DNA of 46,284 nt, taken from positions 1 through 46,284 of the forward strand of contig CAKTUZ010000022.1 in the NCBI GenBank assembly GCA_934621605.1, given 5' to 3'. Position numbers and translations under genes: made by a program. Under the pieces are notes generated by a model. The model saw only the letters and a list, made by a program, of their open reading frames with translations. It was not told the DNA's origin and did not search any database. Shown one piece after another: positions 8,873 through 16,640 of this stretch. This DNA comes from an uncultured bacterium (GTDB taxonomy: Bacteria > Vulcanimicrobiota > Xenobia > Xenobiales > Xenobiaceae). The stretch's first letter is position 1, and each line of letters opens with the position of its first letter.

Positions 8873-9979
8873 ATGCAGATCATTATCGATAATATTATGC
8901 AAACTTGGTGGAATTTTAACTGCCCCCCAATCATATCCTTTTTAATAGGAACTGTCATACTTAGCTTGATTATTTTGGTTCTGTTCGGGTTGTCTACATA
9001 TATAAATCGGTCAGCTAGCGATTTTTGGCTATCGAATCAAACGACAACCCCTCATGAGATTCGATGGAAGTGGGGCTCTCTCAAAGATAAACTGTTCAAT
9101 AATCCGTTTTGTCCCGACAACTTTTCAGTAAAATTCGGGCAAAATTCCCATTGGACTATAGCTTTTGGGGGCTTATTATCAGCTTGGACAGCTTGTTTAT
9201 TTTTACCCTGGTCAGCTTCACATTGCAATTTACCATCTCAAGTTACTTTGAGCGGTTTTAGTAATCAAGCTGATATTTTGTGTTTTTTCGGTTTTGTTTT
9301 TGTTTCATATTGGCCCCGTTTTGCCCTAATTTTAAAAAAGGATAAATATTGGCATCTACAAGATATCTTGTTCAAAAAACTGAGTTGGCTCTGTGTCTTT
9401 GGGGGAATATGTTTAGGCCCGATTACCTTAACTGGAAGCCTCTCGATAAGTGAAATTGTAAAAAAGCAATCAGAAGGCATGTTTGGCTTTTCTTGGCTCG
9501 GTTTATACTGTATCCCCAGTTTTTTGGGAACTGCAGCTGCAATTATCTTCTTTTACAATTGGCAACGAATTTGCGATAATCAAAACAACAGTAATGCAAC
9601 CGCTCAAACTGACGCTGCAATTCTTTGCTCACCACTAAGCCGCTTCTTTATCAATTTAACTGACCGTTTTAATTTTTTCTCTCTGATTTGTCTTTTTCTG
9701 CTGCTCTTTGGCGGCGGCTGGAATTTGCCAACCATAATCTATCCTGCCTATATAAACTTAGGTTTTTTAATTGTTCCAGATATCGATTTAATATGCGGCT
9801 TTTTGGTTTTTACTCTAAAATTTACGGTTTTATCCATTTTATGGCCGTATTTGTACCGTTATTTAAGTCAAAAGAGAACGGATCTTTTCTCCATTCCGGT
9901 AAGTTTGACTTTAGTGACGTTTAATTTGCTCATTTGCTTTATTGGGGCCGGTTTTAGCGCCGTATATTTAGGAGGCTAA
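8873..9979 (+). CDS. Divergent NuoH-like membrane protein lacking quinone-site acidic residues
   Basis: 368 residues with about eight membrane helices. Anchors along the NuoH sequence are in order: GSLKDKLFNNPFCP (NuoH: [20 protein letters not shown]), LTGSLSISEIVKKQ (NuoH: AGSFNMTDIVNSQ), LFGGGWNLP (NuoH: LFFGGWQGP), and the penultimate helix LVFTLKFTVLSILWPYLYRY. The signature ERK/GPNRVG loop is gone. The acidic quinone/proton loop (PFDQPEAEQEL...EYSG) has become an Asn/Thr/Ala-rich loop. The length matches the family. No frameshift is present, so the frame is maintained despite loss of the functional residues. It starts 9 bases after the NuoA-like gene. Confidence 0.65.
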   Translation: MQIIIDNIMQTWWNFNCPPIISFLIGTVILSLIILVLFGLSTYINRSASDFWLSNQTTTPHEIRWKWGSLKDKLFNNPFCPDNFSVKFGQNSHWTIAFGGLLSAWTACLFLPWSASHCNLPSQVTLSGFSNQADILCFFGFVFVSYWPRFALILKKDKYWHLQDILFKKLSWLCVFGGICLGPITLTGSLSISEIVKKQSEGMFGFSWLGLYCIPSFLGTAAAIIFFYNWQRICDNQNNSNATAQTDAAILCSPLSRFFINLTDRFNFFSLICLFLLLFGGGWNLPTIIYPAYINLGFLIVPDIDLICGFLVFTLKFTVLSILWPYLYRYLSQKRTDLFSIPVSLTLVTFNLLICFIGAGFSAVYLGG

Positions 9980-9988
9980 AAGATCATC

Positions 9989-10600
9989 ATGCCTAGCATG
10001 TATATATTTCCCGTAGGTATCGATGCTTGGTTGGCTTTTGCGGCTGCAACCATATTGTGCCTGGCATCGGCTGGACGGGCCGCTATATCTTGTACCAAGG
10101 GAAGTTTAAGCACAGCCGCCGCTTATGCGAGTGCCTTTATGCTCTCTCTGAGTCTGTTGTTTTTGTGTTTAGATTTACCTTTACTGGCAGCCGGACAACT
10201 TTTACAATCTTCCATCACTGCCATAATTTTACTATATTCAGCCAAAATAGCTGATAAAGATGAAAGTAACCAAAAACCTACGCTTCCCCAACGACAAATA
10301 AAAGCTACAGTGACAGCGGCAACATTTTTGTTTTTAAATGGCACAGCTATATGGTTAAGCACTCCTCTTTTTGAAGCACAACTTCACAATAGTGGCAGTA
10401 CACTTATTTTTTTTCAAACTGATTACGCATTCAGGTTGGAAAGTTATGAAGCTTTGGAAAATATCTCCGCTTTAACTTTAAGAATACTTTTGCACTACCC
10501 TTATTTAACATCCATAGTGTTTTTAGCTGTCAGTATTTTGAGCCTTATGGCTTTAATGCTCAGTTCAAAACAACTCTCAAAAACAGAAACAGAAAAGTGA
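9989..10600 (+). CDS. Divergent NuoJ-like membrane protein
   Basis: 203 residues with about five membrane helices. Residues 30-85 (KGSLSTAAAYASAFMLS...LLQSSITAIILLYSAKIAD) follow the pattern of NuoJ helices 2 and 3 (NPVHA..., then the VYAGAIMVLF helix), but the conserved VYAGA glycine pi-bulge is not kept. A hydrophilic loop (about 86-105) and a C-terminal helix also match NuoJ layout. AGGAGG lies 13 bases upstream of the ATG, a rather long spacing. Identification rests on topology and its place between the NuoH- and NuoK-like genes. Confidence 0.5.
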   Translation: MPSMYIFPVGIDAWLAFAAATILCLASAGRAAISCTKGSLSTAAAYASAFMLSLSLLFLCLDLPLLAAGQLLQSSITAIILLYSAKIADKDESNQKPTLPQRQIKATVTAATFLFLNGTAIWLSTPLFEAQLHNSGSTLIFFQTDYAFRLESYEALENISALTLRILLHYPYLTSIVFLAVSILSLMALMLSSKQLSKTETEK

Positions 10601-10606
10601 GAAATT

Positions 10607-10903
10607 ATGATACCTATCCAAGCTTTTCTTTTAGTAGCCGCCACCCTATTCAGCCTGGGACTTTATTGCTTTATAATTTCAGATTCTAAGTTTGCTTATT
10701 TATTGGGAGGACAATTTTGTTTGGGATCGATATGCTTGGTTTTAGCCTCCGGAGCCAGGTACTTACCCAATCAAGAATCATTTATTTTTTGGCTAGCCAT
10801 AACTTTATACAGCGTAGCTCAATTATCGACAGCTGCCGCTATTTTTTTCTTCCCCAGGTATGGAATCATGACGACAAAAGAAAAAAATACAAAAGGTTTT
10901 TAA
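10607..10903 (+). CDS. NuoK-like membrane protein with Gln at both conserved Glu positions
   Basis: 98 residues, the usual NuoK length, with three helices. The N-terminus MIPIQAFLLVAATLFSLGLY aligns without gaps to E. coli NuoK (MIPLxxxLxLAAILFVLGL). At the position of essential Glu36 (GLE) there is Gln36 (GGQ), and at Glu72 (AAE) there is Gln72 (VAQ), by direct counting. These glutamates carry protons through complex I, so this protein should be unable to translocate protons. It starts 6 bases after the NuoJ-like gene, with GTGAG before the ATG. This is the most secure member of the cluster and supports the calls of its neighbours. Confidence 0.75.
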   Translation: MIPIQAFLLVAATLFSLGLYCFIISDSKFAYLLGGQFCLGSICLVLASGARYLPNQESFIFWLAITLYSVAQLSTAAAIFFFPRYGIMTTKEKNTKGF

Positions 10904-11004
10904 TTCTTCCGCCTAAATATTCACGCGCCTGCGAATTGAATCAAAGCTAATTTTTTAGACCTCGCTCACAAAGTCTGATTAAGAAAATACAAAGGAGCCT
11001 CCCC

Positions 11005-11799
11005 TTGCCGGAAAAGACGCTTTCCGTTTATCTAGCCTTAGCCCCTTTATTACTTATTATCGGTACGGCTTGCTTGTCATCAGTTGTCGAAACTAAATTC
11101 AAAGGGAGCTCTCCATACAGTTTCTGTCTGCCCCAAGGCGGCCTGCTGGCAGCTTTAGCTACAGCAGCCTATTTATTTTTCCGACTCAAAACCGGATTAG
11201 AATTCAGTTATTGGCAAGATATGTTACATTTAGATCGCTCATCGGTCTTTCTTACCATATTGGTAGCCATTCTGACATTTCTGGAATTAAGGACTTATTT
11301 CAATCAGGATAAAGCGTCATGCCCTAACCTGTCTGTCTTATTATTCTCTTGCAGCGGTCTAATTATAGCTCTCCATAGCAGAGAGTTACTAAGCTTTACC
11401 ATCGGAATCGGCATAGCTTTTTGGCCTTTGCTAAGTTTTATGAAAATGCAATTAAAGTCCTACTCTCCTCAAGCAAATTTATCCCTTGCTAAAGCAGTAC
11501 GCTTAAAAATAATTTCCTTATTTTGCTTGTTCTACGGAATGTCCATAACACTAATTTTGCAACAGACCACTTCTTTGGCCCAAATTTCCTTTTCAACTGA
11601 GCCGCTTTTTATTGGAGCCATGCTAACGGTTATGGTAGGACTGAGCATAGAAATATATCTTGCCTGTTTCCTTATGTACATCACCTATAAAAATGTTTCT
11701 ACTTTCACTTACCGAATAAAATTTGCTAGTATCGGCCTTATTTTGGCTATACTACTGTTTATTACACGTTTTTTCAATCTTATTATATTTGTCCACTAA
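11005..11799 (+). CDS. Truncated NuoN-like membrane protein
   Basis: 264 residues against about 480 for NuoN. The start is TTG at 11005, supported by AAAGGAG 7 bases upstream. LDRSSVFLTILVAIL matches the 'D..a.ff' helix, and HSRELLSFTIGIGIAFWPLLSF matches helix 5, in which the conserved Glu (GLELLSLP) is Gly or Ala. MVGLSIEIYLACF matches GLAFKxxxxPFH, with the channel Lys replaced by Glu. The sequence then ends about half-way, without helices 8-14. A 101-base gap separates it from the NuoK-like gene. Possible readings: a degenerate antiporter-like subunit, or a shortened subunit kept for structure. Confidence 0.55.
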   Translation: MPEKTLSVYLALAPLLLIIGTACLSSVVETKFKGSSPYSFCLPQGGLLAALATAAYLFFRLKTGLEFSYWQDMLHLDRSSVFLTILVAILTFLELRTYFNQDKASCPNLSVLLFSCSGLIIALHSRELLSFTIGIGIAFWPLLSFMKMQLKSYSPQANLSLAKAVRLKIISLFCLFYGMSITLILQQTTSLAQISFSTEPLFIGAMLTVMVGLSIEIYLACFLMYITYKNVSTFTYRIKFASIGLILAILLFITRFFNLIIFVH

Positions 11800-11846
11800 T
11801 CTTCAAAACTGTGGCAAAACAAATCAAGCTGCATAGGACTGGTTAA

Positions 11847-13301
11847 ATGGAAAATAAATCTGAATCAATTTTAAGTAAGCTACTGGTTCTGAAAGGGGCG
11901 ATACGTGAGCTTTGGAACATGTTCGCCTGTAAAATTCTTCACATTGTGGCTTACGGACTCTGCAACGGAGTCATTATACTCTGGTTGTCCAAAGATTTAG
12001 GCATGTCGGACATAAATGCCGGTCTCATGGTGGCCGGTTGGTCAACTTTGCTGACTTTGATTACGGTCATGGTCGGCTCTCTGGTAGACGCAATCGGCAT
12101 CAAGAAAGCACTGATTATAGGCTTTCTAATCTGCATTTTTTCTCGGCTGATTATGGCAATAACTACCATTAAAGCCGTCGTTCTGCCTTTGGGATTTATA
12201 CCTTTGGCGGTAGGTGAAGCCTTGATGGTACCGGTTATGGTAGCAGCTATAAAAATGTATACAACAGCTGCTCAACGTTCCATGGCCTTTTCTATATTCT
12301 ATGCGGTTATGAATGTAGGATTTGCCATTTCCGGCTTCCTCTTCGATCAAATTCGCCGCAGCATGGGCGAAACCGGCTCTATTTCTCTGGTCGGCTTACA
12401 TTTATCCACCTACCAGACAATTATCTTCTTAAGTTTTATCTTTACCGTGCCCAACTTACTTATAGTTTGGTTCGGTATTAGAGAAAATGCTTCTGTAGAC
12501 GCCGATGGTAATTACCAAGAGCTCAAAAAGGAGTCCGCTCCAGCTACTTCAGCTTTGCATGCTTGCACAAATGCTTTAGTTGAATGGAAAAGAATTTTCT
12601 GCAGCCTGTGGCACCAAAGCGCTTTTTACAAATTCTTAGCCTTTTTGACTATCGTAGTAGGCGTTCGCTTAATTTTCTATCATTTCCACTATACTTTCCC
12701 TAAGTACGGAATCCGCGAATTGGGCGAAGGCGCTCCAATAGGTCAACTTTGGGGTGTTTTGAATCCTGTTTTAATCATTATTTTAGTTCCCTTAGTGGGA
12801 GCTTTAACCCAAAAATTAAGCGCCTATAAAACTGTAGTTATCGGCAGCGCCATTGCAGCCACAGGCCCTTTCTTTATGGCTGTACCTCCTCACTATTTTC
12901 AAAGTTTGGCTGACGGCCCCTTAGGTCATTTCATTGCCTATACCTGGCTAAATGTCCCCGATCCAACCGTCAATCCGCTTTATGTCAGTATTTTTTTGGC
13001 AACTATTTTTATATCAATAGGCGAAGCTTTTTACTCACCTCGCTTGTACGAGTATCCGGCAGCCATTGCTCCTAAAGGACAAGAAGGATCCTATATGTCT
13101 CTGTCTATGTTGCCATACTTTATTGCTAAGTTTTTCGTAGGCGTCCTTTCCGGATGGCTGTTGCAAACATTCTGTCCTGAAGTAGGCCCACGCAGTTCCC
13201 ACTATATTTGGCTGATCGTGGGGTTAATGGCTATTGCGACTCCCATAGCCTTGATAGTTTTCAAAAAATTTATTCAAGTTAAAGAAGAAGGACGCGATTA
13301 A
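11847..13301 (+). CDS. Major facilitator superfamily transporter
   Basis: 484 residues with about 12 membrane helices. The loop after helix 2, GSLVDAIGIKKALIIG, is the MFS motif A (G-x3-D-x2-G-x-[KR]). FSIFYAVMNVGFAISGFLFD in the first half resembles peptide/sugar transporter helix 5. A cytosolic loop around residues 215-245 divides the two halves. Substrate unknown. AGGA is 8 bases before the ATG. It is last in the plus-strand run, 47 bases after the NuoN-like gene, and is followed by a terminator. Whether it works with the complex I-like genes is unclear. Confidence 0.8.
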   Translation: MENKSESILSKLLVLKGAIRELWNMFACKILHIVAYGLCNGVIILWLSKDLGMSDINAGLMVAGWSTLLTLITVMVGSLVDAIGIKKALIIGFLICIFSRLIMAITTIKAVVLPLGFIPLAVGEALMVPVMVAAIKMYTTAAQRSMAFSIFYAVMNVGFAISGFLFDQIRRSMGETGSISLVGLHLSTYQTIIFLSFIFTVPNLLIVWFGIRENASVDADGNYQELKKESAPATSALHACTNALVEWKRIFCSLWHQSAFYKFLAFLTIVVGVRLIFYHFHYTFPKYGIRELGEGAPIGQLWGVLNPVLIIILVPLVGALTQKLSAYKTVVIGSAIAATGPFFMAVPPHYFQSLADGPLGHFIAYTWLNVPDPTVNPLYVSIFLATIFISIGEAFYSPRLYEYPAAIAPKGQEGSYMSLSMLPYFIAKFFVGVLSGWLLQTFCPEVGPRSSHYIWLIVGLMAIATPIALIVFKKFIQVKEEGRD

Positions 13302-13383
13302 AAAGGTTAAAAAAAAATAGCATTATCAGGCTGACGATACAATTGTCCTGTACTCTTGAGTTATCAGCTTTTCTGAGCACAAA

Positions 13384-13432
13384 AAAACCAGACTACGGCA
13401 AACTATAAAAAGCTGCCGCAGTCTGGTTTTAA
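13384..13432. terminator. Bidirectional terminator between convergent genes
   Basis: A strong hairpin with arms AACCAGACT..CGGCA and TGCCG..AGTCTGGTT, flanked by A-run and T-run, lies between the MFS gene (+) and the small gene on the minus strand. Confidence 0.8.
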
Positions 13433-13447
13433 TATATTTATGAAAAA

Positions 13448-13828
13448 TTAAATTTTTCTCAACTCAATGTAATACTCCAAATGGAGCTGATTATCCAAGA
13501 AAATCTGCACTTTATATTGTCCCAACATAGGAAAAACAATATTTTCCAAACGGAACAAAGTGAGAAACGGAGTGTATTTATTCTCTAAAGCAAAGTCTCT
13601 CTCAAATGTAGAACCTTCGAGCGTTTCTCCGTTAGGATCAAGTATGCGCATCTTTACATTGAAATGGCCTTGTCCCATACTCCAGCCATTGGCAATGTAG
13701 AACTTATCTAAAGCCGGAGTAGGAAACTCATGGCTGGGAAGATCAAAAAAAACTCGATTGAAAGACAAATTGTTGCCTTCCATAGTAGCATCGAGACAAG
13801 GTACAGAGAACTGCAACGAAGGTTTCAT
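13448..13828 (-). CDS. Small beta-rich hypothetical protein (DUF6941-like)
   Basis: 126 residues from the ATG at 13828, which has AAAGGA 6 bases upstream; a longer frame to 13855 lacks such a site. The protein is mostly alternating hydrophobic and polar, predicted beta-sandwich, with no signal peptide or membrane segment. Its pattern (LSFNRVFFDLPSHEFPTP near the start, then FNVKMRILDPNGETL and GQYKVQIFLDNQLHLEYYIEL at the end) resembles the DUF6941 type of small beta-sandwich proteins, but I am not certain. It precedes no other gene in its transcript. Confidence 0.55.
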   Translation of the reverse strand: MKPSLQFSVPCLDATMEGNNLSFNRVFFDLPSHEFPTPALDKFYIANGWSMGQGHFNVKMRILDPNGETLEGSTFERDFALENKYTPFLTLFRLENIVFPMLGQYKVQIFLDNQLHLEYYIELRKI

Positions 13829-13933
13829 GCTAATTCCTTTCAAGTTCATCAACAAAAACTCTAGGTCGGTTGGTTTCGCAAAGCAAAAGTCTAAACCTGC
13901 ATAAAAAACAGCACAATTGAAGCTCAGCCTATC

Positions 13934-14245
13934 CTAAGACAAGTTACTTTCCAGTAGAGCTTTAACTTCGGCCACAGATACGCCTTCCAACACTATAACT
14001 TTACGCCTAGATTTTTCTCCCAACTTAATGCGTATCTGACGACGGCGCAACTTAAGACACTTCGATAAAAAATCTATCAAAGCAATATTTGCCTTACCAT
14101 CGACAGCCGGAGCGGTCAAGCGCACTTGCCAAGCTTCATCAACAGAGTCTTTGGGAGCAACTAAGGCATTGGTACCTGCTCTGGGTACAACTTTGACAGT
14201 CAAAATGCAGCCCTCGGAAGATTCACTTAATCCCAACACAGCCAT
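13934..14245 (-). CDS. DUF167 family protein (YggU)
   Basis: 103 residues. KVVPRAGTNAL, WQVRLTAPAVDGKANIALIDFL and KLGEKSRRKVIVLEG are the three conserved blocks of the DUF167/YggU family, a small cytosolic alpha/beta protein of unknown biochemical role. Length is normal. It begins 14 bases after rnc and is probably co-transcribed with rnc and fabF. Confidence 0.85.
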   Translation of the reverse strand: MAVLGLSESSEGCILTVKVVPRAGTNALVAPKDSVDEAWQVRLTAPAVDGKANIALIDFLSKCLKLRRRQIRIKLGEKSRRKVIVLEGVSVAEVKALLESNLS

Positions 14246-14259
14246 CTCCCCTAAATAAC

Positions 14260-15018
14260 CTAAAGCATAGGATCATCAAGAATGATCAAAGGCTTTATCT
14301 CCAAGTCAAACCCCATTTGCAAACGCAACAAACGCAATGCCTGCTCAGCGGCAATTTGACCGGCATTTTGCTTGGTATGTCCTTCTCCACTGCCCAGAAC
14401 CTTTCCAGCCAGAGAAACTTCTATTTGGAAGAAACGATCGTGAGCTGGTCCCTCTTCTTTGACAACTTGGTAAATGGGCAAAATATGGAAGCTCTTCTGA
14501 GAAAACTCCTGCAACAGACTTTTATAGTCACGCTGCGAACCTTCCATATTGTCCATAGCTGTCTGAAGCATACTTAATACGAAATGTTGAGCAGGCTCAA
14601 AACCTCCGTCTAAATAGATAGCACCGATTATAGCTTCCATGACGTCGGCTAAAACGTTAGACTTATCATATCCCCTGGAGAGAAGCTCCCCTCGCCCCAT
14701 CTTGAGATGTTCGCCTATTTTCAAAACTCTGGCTTTATCAGCTAAATAAGAAGTACTGGCAATAAGTCCTTTAACCTGAGCCATACGCCCCTCGTTGGCT
14801 TTGGGATGACGTTTGTATAAATACAAACAGATAATCATCCCCAAAACAGAATCGCCTAAAAATTCCAGACGTTCATTGTTGCCACACTCAAAATTGTGCT
14901 CATTGGAATAAGATTCGTGAGTAAGGGCCAATTCCAAAAGGGAAAGATCTTGGAAATAGTAGTCTATCTTCTGCTGCAGAGCTCCCAGATCGGAATTCGG
15001 CAGCACTGCCGATTTCAT
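14260..15018 (-). CDS. rnc: Ribonuclease III
   Basis: 252 residues. The catalytic domain (about 1-155) contains NERLEFLGDSVLG, the RNase III signature with its metal-binding Glu and Asp, and DVMEAIIGAIYLD, the second acidic motif. The double-stranded RNA-binding domain (about 160-230) contains DYKSLLQEFSQ, HDRFFQIEVSL and KQNAGQIAAEQAL. It cuts double-stranded RNA such as rRNA precursors as a dimer in the cytosol. The start at 15018 has GAGG upstream. A strong hairpin sits directly before it (15039-15088), a possible self-cleavage control site. fabF lies upstream on the same strand. Confidence 0.95.
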   Translation of the reverse strand: MKSAVLPNSDLGALQQKIDYYFQDLSLLELALTHESYSNEHNFECGNNERLEFLGDSVLGMIICLYLYKRHPKANEGRMAQVKGLIASTSYLADKARVLKIGEHLKMGRGELLSRGYDKSNVLADVMEAIIGAIYLDGGFEPAQHFVLSMLQTAMDNMEGSQRDYKSLLQEFSQKSFHILPIYQVVKEEGPAHDRFFQIEVSLAGKVLGSGEGHTKQNAGQIAAEQALRLLRLQMGFDLEIKPLIILDDPML

Positions 15019-15038
15019 ATTATTAAATTAACCTCGCG

Positions 15039-15088
15039 CCGCCGAGTTTACTATATAGTCTGATTGAAACAAGTTCAGAACTCGGCGG
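15039..15088 (-). promoter_or_regulatory. Strong hairpin in the fabF-rnc intergenic leader
   Basis: A 10-base-pair perfect stem (CCGCCGAGTT with AACTCGGCGG) encloses a 30-base loop that can itself form a CTGA/TCAG inner stem. It ends about 20 bases before the rnc start and lacks a following T-run, so it is unlikely to be a terminator. RNase III of E. coli cuts a hairpin in its own leader to limit expression; the same is plausible here. Confidence 0.45.
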
Positions 15089-15126
15089 ATATACTAGACA
15101 AAAATGGCCGAAACTATTAGCTGAAA

Positions 15127-16377
15127 TTACTCTTCATACCTGCGCAATACAACCACAGCATTCTGTCCACCGAAGCCGAAGGAGTTATTTAAAGCAACCT
15201 TAACTTCGGCTTGACGAGCCACATTAGGTACAAAATCTAAATCACATTCCGGATCGGGATACTCATAATTAATAGTAGGAGTAATAATTCCGTTTTTAAT
15301 GGTTAAAGCACAAACAGCAGTTTCCAAAGCACCGGCGGCGCCCAAAGCATGACCGAACATCGATTTGGAAGAAGAAACAGCCAATTTATAGGCGTGTTCG
15401 CCGAAAACTCGCTTAATAGCGTGAATCTCAGCAGGATCACCCAAAGGAGTGGAAGTGCCGTGAGCATTGATATAATCTACTTCTTCAGGCTTAATACCAG
15501 CATCAGCTAAAGCTATGCGCATAGCTTCTTTAGCGCCGTTACCTTCAGGATCAGGAGCAGTAATATGGTGAGCATCTGAAGTGGCTCCACTACCTGCTAA
15601 AACAGCATAAATACGAGCGCCTCTGGCCTTAGCGTGAGCAAAAGATTCCAAAACTACTGTAGCAGCGCCTTCAGCCATAACAAAACCATCACGCTCTTTA
15701 TCGAAAGGACGTGAAGCCTTGGCAGGCTCGTCGTTGCGAGTAGAAAGAGCATGTAAAGAACAGAAACCGCCTACAGCCATAGGAGTCATGGCTGCTTCAG
15801 AGCCGCCAGCTACCATAATATCGGCTCTACCGGAACGAATAGCATCAGCGGCTACCCCTAAAGCATGAGTGCTGGAAGCGCAAGCAGAAACGACACAAAA
15901 GCTCATGCCTTTAAGACCTAATTCAATGGAAACTACACCGGAAGCCATATTAGAAATCATCATAGGAATAAAGAAGGGGCTGATACGGCTAGGCCCTTTT
16001 TCCATATAGGTCTTCATATTGTTTTCAAAAGTGGAAATACCGCCAATACCTGAACTGATAATTACTCCAGCTCGCAAAGGATCAATCTTGCCGTTTTCCA
16101 ATTGGGCATCTTGCCAAGCCAGCTTAGAAGCAGCTGAAGCCATTTGAATATATCTGTCACGACGACGGGCATCCTTACGATCCATATAATCTTCGGGATT
16201 AAAATCTTTTACTTCGGCAGCTATCCTGGTGCTAAAACCACTGGCGTCAAACTGCGTTATAGGGCCGATACCACACTTACCGGCAGTTAAATTGTTCCAA
16301 AATTCGTTTACACCGCACCCCAGGGCAGAAATAATTCCCAGACCAGTAATTACTACAGTATTATCCGATAATGACAT
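15127..16377 (-). CDS. fabF: Beta-ketoacyl-ACP synthase II
   Basis: 416 residues from the ATG at 16377; the open frame reaches 16596, but the added residues do not look like FabF and the usual N-terminus VVITGLGIISALG fits this start. The catalytic triad is Cys166 (VVSACASS), His306 (NAHGTST) and His343 (SMFGHALGAAGA). It condenses malonyl-ACP with acyl-ACP in fatty acid elongation in the cytosol. It is the usual neighbour of rnc; acpP, often upstream, is absent here. Confidence 0.95.
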   Translation of the reverse strand: MSLSDNTVVITGLGIISALGCGVNEFWNNLTAGKCGIGPITQFDASGFSTRIAAEVKDFNPEDYMDRKDARRRDRYIQMASAASKLAWQDAQLENGKIDPLRAGVIISSGIGGISTFENNMKTYMEKGPSRISPFFIPMMISNMASGVVSIELGLKGMSFCVVSACASSTHALGVAADAIRSGRADIMVAGGSEAAMTPMAVGGFCSLHALSTRNDEPAKASRPFDKERDGFVMAEGAATVVLESFAHAKARGARIYAVLAGSGATSDAHHITAPDPEGNGAKEAMRIALADAGIKPEEVDYINAHGTSTPLGDPAEIHAIKRVFGEHAYKLAVSSSKSMFGHALGAAGALETAVCALTIKNGIITPTINYEYPDPECDLDFVPNVARQAEVKVALNNSFGFGGQNAVVVLRRYEE

Positions 16378-16640
16378 ATATAAAAAAACCTCAACGTAAG
16401 CAACCGCCGAAAAAGGCAGCCCAAATTCAAAACAAATTCGGGCTGACGCCTCCCAATAAGCGCCATAATATGGGGCATTCGCGTGATAAAGCGTCTTAGC
16501 GGAGCCTCTATCATTTTTTTGACGTTTTGGCCTTCCACGCCTAAAAAAGGCTTCCTTCTTAACTAAGTTGGCTGTTTCGGTGAGTTTTACAGCCATGCAA
16601 TCGGGCAGGAGCTTAAGTTGAGCTGGGCAAAAGAACTCAC

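Noticed and set aside
16378..16596. N-terminal extension of fabF
   Set aside because: The added 73 residues do not resemble FabF, and the canonical N-terminus begins at the ATG at 16377.
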